Origin: Bacillota bacterium
GTDB taxonomy: Bacteria > Bacillota_B > Desulfitobacteriia > Desulfitobacteriales > Desulfitobacteriaceae
Direction: 5' to 3'
DNA: 8,090 nt
Assembly (NCBI GenBank): GCA_021779415.1
Contig: JAJYAS010000128.1
Coordinates: forward strand, 1-8,090
Shown piece by piece: positions 6,262-8,090 of the stretch (position 1 is its first letter; the number at the start of each line of letters is the position of its first letter). The notes beneath the pieces are model-generated. The model saw only the letters and a program-made list of their open reading frames with translations, was not told the DNA's origin and searched no databases. Made by a program: the position numbers and the translations under genes.

Positions 6262-6292
6262 GCCCCGAAGAGACAGTTTTTCTCTTCGGGGC
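6262..6292 (-). terminator. Terminator hairpin of the diverged usp gene
   Basis: A perfect 12-bp stem, GCCCCGAAGAGA (6262-6273) with TCTCTTCGGGGC (6281-6292), with a 7-base loop. It lies about 50 bases after the stop of the gene at 6344-7033. The T-tract on the minus strand is short (TTTAGT). The stem core is identical to that of the hairpin at 7258-7309. Confidence 0.75.
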
Positions 6293-6343
6293 CAATCTAA
6301 TTCTATCGACATATAAAAATGCACACCTTAACAATAAACAAAT

Positions 6344-7033
6344 TTAGAATACGACATTAACAGACCTACCATTTGCATCAATTGAGACACAACTTGAGAT
6401 TGGCTGGGACTTTGTTTTATCTAGCAAGTAAGTATCCACGATATCTTGAGTAAGTTTCTTAACTAATACCACAGGTATCGTAGATTTATTTCGTACAGTA
6501 AGCGCTAGGTTGCCAAAGTTTAGCCAATTAAAAGTCGAAGGCTCCTGCTCGCCCATAATTATTAAGCCATAGGAATTTCTGGTTGCATAATCAAGTATTA
6601 AATCTGCAGTATCTGATGTGTCTGCTATACTGGTATTAGAACATAATCTCTGATACTTAACGTTGATTCCTCTTTGTTTAAATACATTTTTTGTCTTTCT
6701 CAATACCACGTCATGCTGATTATTGTTTTCCAAATTAGATTCATTAGACCCATAGTTTAACCAACCCGTTCTGGGACCAACCGGCCAATGGTCACTCCAA
6801 CTTAGTTCTGACCCCTGAGCACACCCCCAATAATATCTCTTATTCTTAGGGCGTAATTCTTTCCAACTATATTCTGTACCCATTAAACTTTCATTACTTT
6901 CTTGTATCTGCACGATGGTTAATTGCATATTAGGCATTTGCTTCAATAAGGTAGCAGCATATACAGCTGCAGAAAGAGCCTGCTGTGAGTCATCTGAGTA
7001 CAGAAGTACTTTAAAATTTATTAAATCAGTCAT
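6344..7033 (-). CDS. Diverged UspA-family protein with degenerate nucleotide-binding motif
   Basis: The 229-residue protein is clearly a paralog of the Usp at 7344-7973: it shares FKVLLYSDxSxQAxSAAVY near the N-terminus, the aromatic insert around EYSWKELRP (55-62) and KRYYWGC (65-71), and the end IPVVLVKK. Usp proteins are cytoplasmic stress proteins, many of which bind ATP through G-2x-G-9x-G-(S/T). Here that motif reads GEQE (161-164)...GN (174-175): the second Gly is Glu and the last Ser is Asn, so ATP binding is probably lost. About 30 extra residues follow the usual end. I chose ATG 7033, which has AAAGGAG eight bases upstream and matches the paralog start; an in-frame ATG at 7093 would run through the operator and lacks a ribosome binding site. 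The gene is a single transcription unit with its own promoter and terminator. Confidence 0.9.
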   Translation of the reverse strand: MTDLINFKVLLYSDDSQQALSAAVYAATLLKQMPNMQLTIVQIQESNESLMGTEYSWKELRPKNKRYYWGCAQGSELSWSDHWPVGPRTGWLNYGSNESNLENNNQHDVVLRKTKNVFKQRGINVKYQRLCSNTSIADTSDTADLILDYATRNSYGLIIMGEQEPSTFNWLNFGNLALTVRNKSTIPVVLVKKLTQDIVDTYLLDKTKSQPISSCVSIDANGRSVNVVF

Positions 7034-7061
7034 ATCAAATACTCCTTTCATTTCATTTATT

Positions 7062-7138
7062 ATGTAATCATTCTCACAATCAAAGATTAGCATTGTGTTA
7101 GCATTGTGTCTATAGTAAGTATATATGCTCGTAATCAG
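7062..7138 (-). promoter_or_regulatory. Promoter/operator copy C, upstream of the diverged usp gene
   Basis: On the minus strand: -35 CTGATT (7138-7133), 18-bp spacer, -10 TATAGA (7114-7109), then two tandem copies of CACAATGCTAA (7108-7098 and 7097-7087) and the right half ATTGTG (7080-7075), giving the same CACAAT-N11-ATTGTG palindrome as copies A and B. A weak CRP/FNR-type match ATGTAA-N6-TCACAA covers 7062-7079. The leader would be about 70 bases to the ATG at 7033. Confidence 0.72.
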
Positions 7139-7253
7139 TTTTCATTATAGTTAACTCTTCTAACATAAGACTTTGTGCAAATACCCTTCACCCATAACCA
7201 GTTAAGAGTAATAACCCTAACCGCATCACATTTTTGAACTTACGTAAATCTGC

Positions 7254-7309
7254 TCAAAACATACTAAGCCCCGAAGAGATAAAGTTTTCTCTTCGGGGCT
7301 TAGTATGTT
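7254..7309 (-). terminator. 22-bp terminator hairpin of the intact usp gene
   Basis: A perfect 22-bp inverted repeat pairs 7258-7279 with 7288-7309 around an 8-base loop. The core GCCCCGAAGAGA is identical to that of the terminator at 6262-6292. On the minus strand TTTT follows the stem (7259-7256). It starts about 35 bases after the stop at 7344. Confidence 0.85.
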
Positions 7310-7343
7310 CTATCGAGGTCTCCAATGTGCTCACTATCTATAC

Positions 7344-7973
7344 TTAGGACTCTATGTCTGACAAGTATTCATCAATAAAGTCTTGTGGAAGCTTCTTAAT
7401 TAACAAAACCGGTATAGGAGACTTGTCTAGCACGCCATGAGACAAACTACCAAAGAGAACCCCATTTAATGTAGAAAGTCCCCTGGTACCCATAATTACT
7501 AATTCAAATGTGTTTTTGGTTGCATAATCGACAATTACATTTACGATCTCCGGTATGTCGGATGTATCCGAAAAACTGGTATTAGAAAATAATGCCTCAT
7601 GAGTCACATTGAGTTTTTTCTTGGAGTATATTTCATTGGTTTTGGCAAGTATTTCGGCGTACTGCTGCTTGGCTTCCAACGATTCGTCAAGCACATGTTT
7701 CATCCAATCCTGAGTAGGGTTTACTGGCCAAGTATCTATCCAACTATATTCCGCCCCTTTTGAACATCCCCAATAATATCTTTTGTATTTTGGGCGCAAC
7801 TCTTTCCAACTATATTCTGTTCCCTGTGAACCTTCATCGCTGTCTTGTACTTGTACGATAGTCAAATGCATATTGGGCATATCCTTCAATAGCGTGGCAG
7901 TATATACTGCTGCAGAAAAGGCCTGATGTGAACCATCGGAGTAGAGAAGTACTTTAAACTTAGAATCATTCAT
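7344..7973 (-). CDS. UspA-family universal stress protein with intact ATP-binding motif
   Basis: The 209-residue protein opens with FKVLLYSDGSHQAF (6-19), the first Usp strand with its conserved Asp13. It ends with the classic signature: ELVIMGTRG then GS, that is G162-2x-G165-9x-G175-S176, followed by SPIPVLLIKK. This is the ATP-binding motif of UspA-type proteins. At 209 residues it is longer than the usual ~140-150. The excess is an insert at about 48-95 rich in Trp and Tyr (EYSWKELRP, KRYYWGC, EYSWID), which the paralog at 6344-7033 shares. An AGGAAGAGG ribosome binding site lies eight bases before the ATG. Its own promoter and a strong terminator make it monocistronic. Usp proteins act in stress survival and metabolic signalling; the specific role here is unknown. 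Confidence 0.93.
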   Translation of the reverse strand: MNDSKFKVLLYSDGSHQAFSAAVYTATLLKDMPNMHLTIVQVQDSDEGSQGTEYSWKELRPKYKRYYWGCSKGAEYSWIDTWPVNPTQDWMKHVLDESLEAKQQYAEILAKTNEIYSKKKLNVTHEALFSNTSFSDTSDIPEIVNVIVDYATKNTFELVIMGTRGLSTLNGVLFGSLSHGVLDKSPIPVLLIKKLPQDFIDEYLSDIES

Positions 7974-8004
7974 GCCAAATACCTCTTCCTAAGATAATAT
8001 TAAC

Positions 8005-8037
8005 ATGATTATAACATATTGCCGGCACTCACTGTAA
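8005..8037 (-). promoter_or_regulatory. Promoter of the intact usp gene
   Basis: The minus strand shows TATAAT (8013-8008) with an upstream TG (extended -10) and a TTACAG -35 candidate (8037-8032) at 18-bp spacing. The 14-base block 8005-8018 is identical to 56-69 before the partial usp gene. It carries none of the CACAAT operator elements seen in copies A-C, so this gene is probably regulated differently from its diverged paralog. Confidence 0.65.
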
Positions 8038-8090
8038 CACTTAAACTAGAAAATTGCCTATATGAATCTTGGCTCCAAAAAGTTCTAGAT

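Larger units (their letters stand above)
5643..6343. other. 701-base intergenic region upstream of the sulP operon
   Basis: It contains the operon leader (5643-5860), promoter/operator copy B (5819-5941), a stretch similar to copy A up to about 5965, an imperfect palindrome at 6173-6225 and the usp terminator at 6262-6292. Between 5966 and 6172 I see no gene: minus-strand frames there reach at most about 35 codons and lack a start with a ribosome binding site. Confidence 0.7.
7034..7343. other. 310-base region between the two usp genes
   Basis: It holds the leader and promoter/operator copy C of the downstream usp gene and the terminator of the upstream one (7254-7309). The stretch 7140-7253 shows no open frame, repeat or site that I can support. 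Confidence 0.7.

Noticed and set aside
7034..7093. N-terminal extension of the diverged usp gene to an ATG at 7093
   Set aside because: It would run through the operator palindrome, has no ribosome binding site, and is absent from the paralog; ATG 7033 has AAAGGAG at good spacing.
1..8090. CRISPR array, tRNA or rRNA gene
   Set aside because: No regularly spaced direct repeats with unique spacers and no tRNA or rRNA sequence were recognised by eye.

Overview
The window looks like a low-GC Firmicute, probably a clostridial anaerobe of the Desulfosporosinus/Desulfitobacterium type. This is an inference from AT-rich intergenic DNA, strong AGGAGG- or AAGGTGG-type ribosome binding sites, TTG starts, rho-independent hairpins and two carriers for sulfur oxyanions. 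No 16S rRNA or other taxonomic marker is present. Every convincing gene lies on the minus strand, so transcription runs from high to low coordinates.

Layout in the direction of transcription: (1) 7973-7344, a UspA-family protein with an intact nucleotide-binding motif, its own extended -10 promoter and a 22-bp terminator hairpin. (2) 7033-6344, a diverged Usp paralog with a broken nucleotide-binding motif, its own promoter/operator and a terminator whose stem core matches the previous one. (3) 5642-3139, a probable two-gene operon: a ~212-residue protein of unknown function with faint uracil-DNA-glycosylase-like features, then a full-length SulP anion transporter with a STAS domain, closed by a 19-bp terminator. 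(4) 2505-297, a second operon: a close paralog of the unknown protein, a possible 26-codon ORF, a TauE/SafE exporter and a small three-helix membrane protein, closed by a long hairpin. (5) At the left edge, the first eight codons of a third Usp paralog, with the same -10 box as gene 1.

The same ~210-residue protein therefore heads two operons, one for SulP and one for TauE/SafE. Both operons, and the diverged usp gene, are preceded by copies of one promoter/operator element: a NNGATT -35, an 18-bp spacer and a TATAGA -10, followed by CACAAT-N11-ATTGTG and an overlapping TTGTGA-N6-TCACAA-like (CRP/FNR-type) site. The layout suggests a co-regulated sulfur-oxyanion transport and stress island built by duplication. 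The function of the operon-leading protein and the identity of the regulator are unknown; they are the part of the window most likely to be undescribed.

The long non-coding stretches (2506-3138, 5643-6343, 7034-7343) mainly hold these promoter elements, 5' leaders and hairpins. One plus-strand terminator at 2941-2967 has no visible gene to serve.
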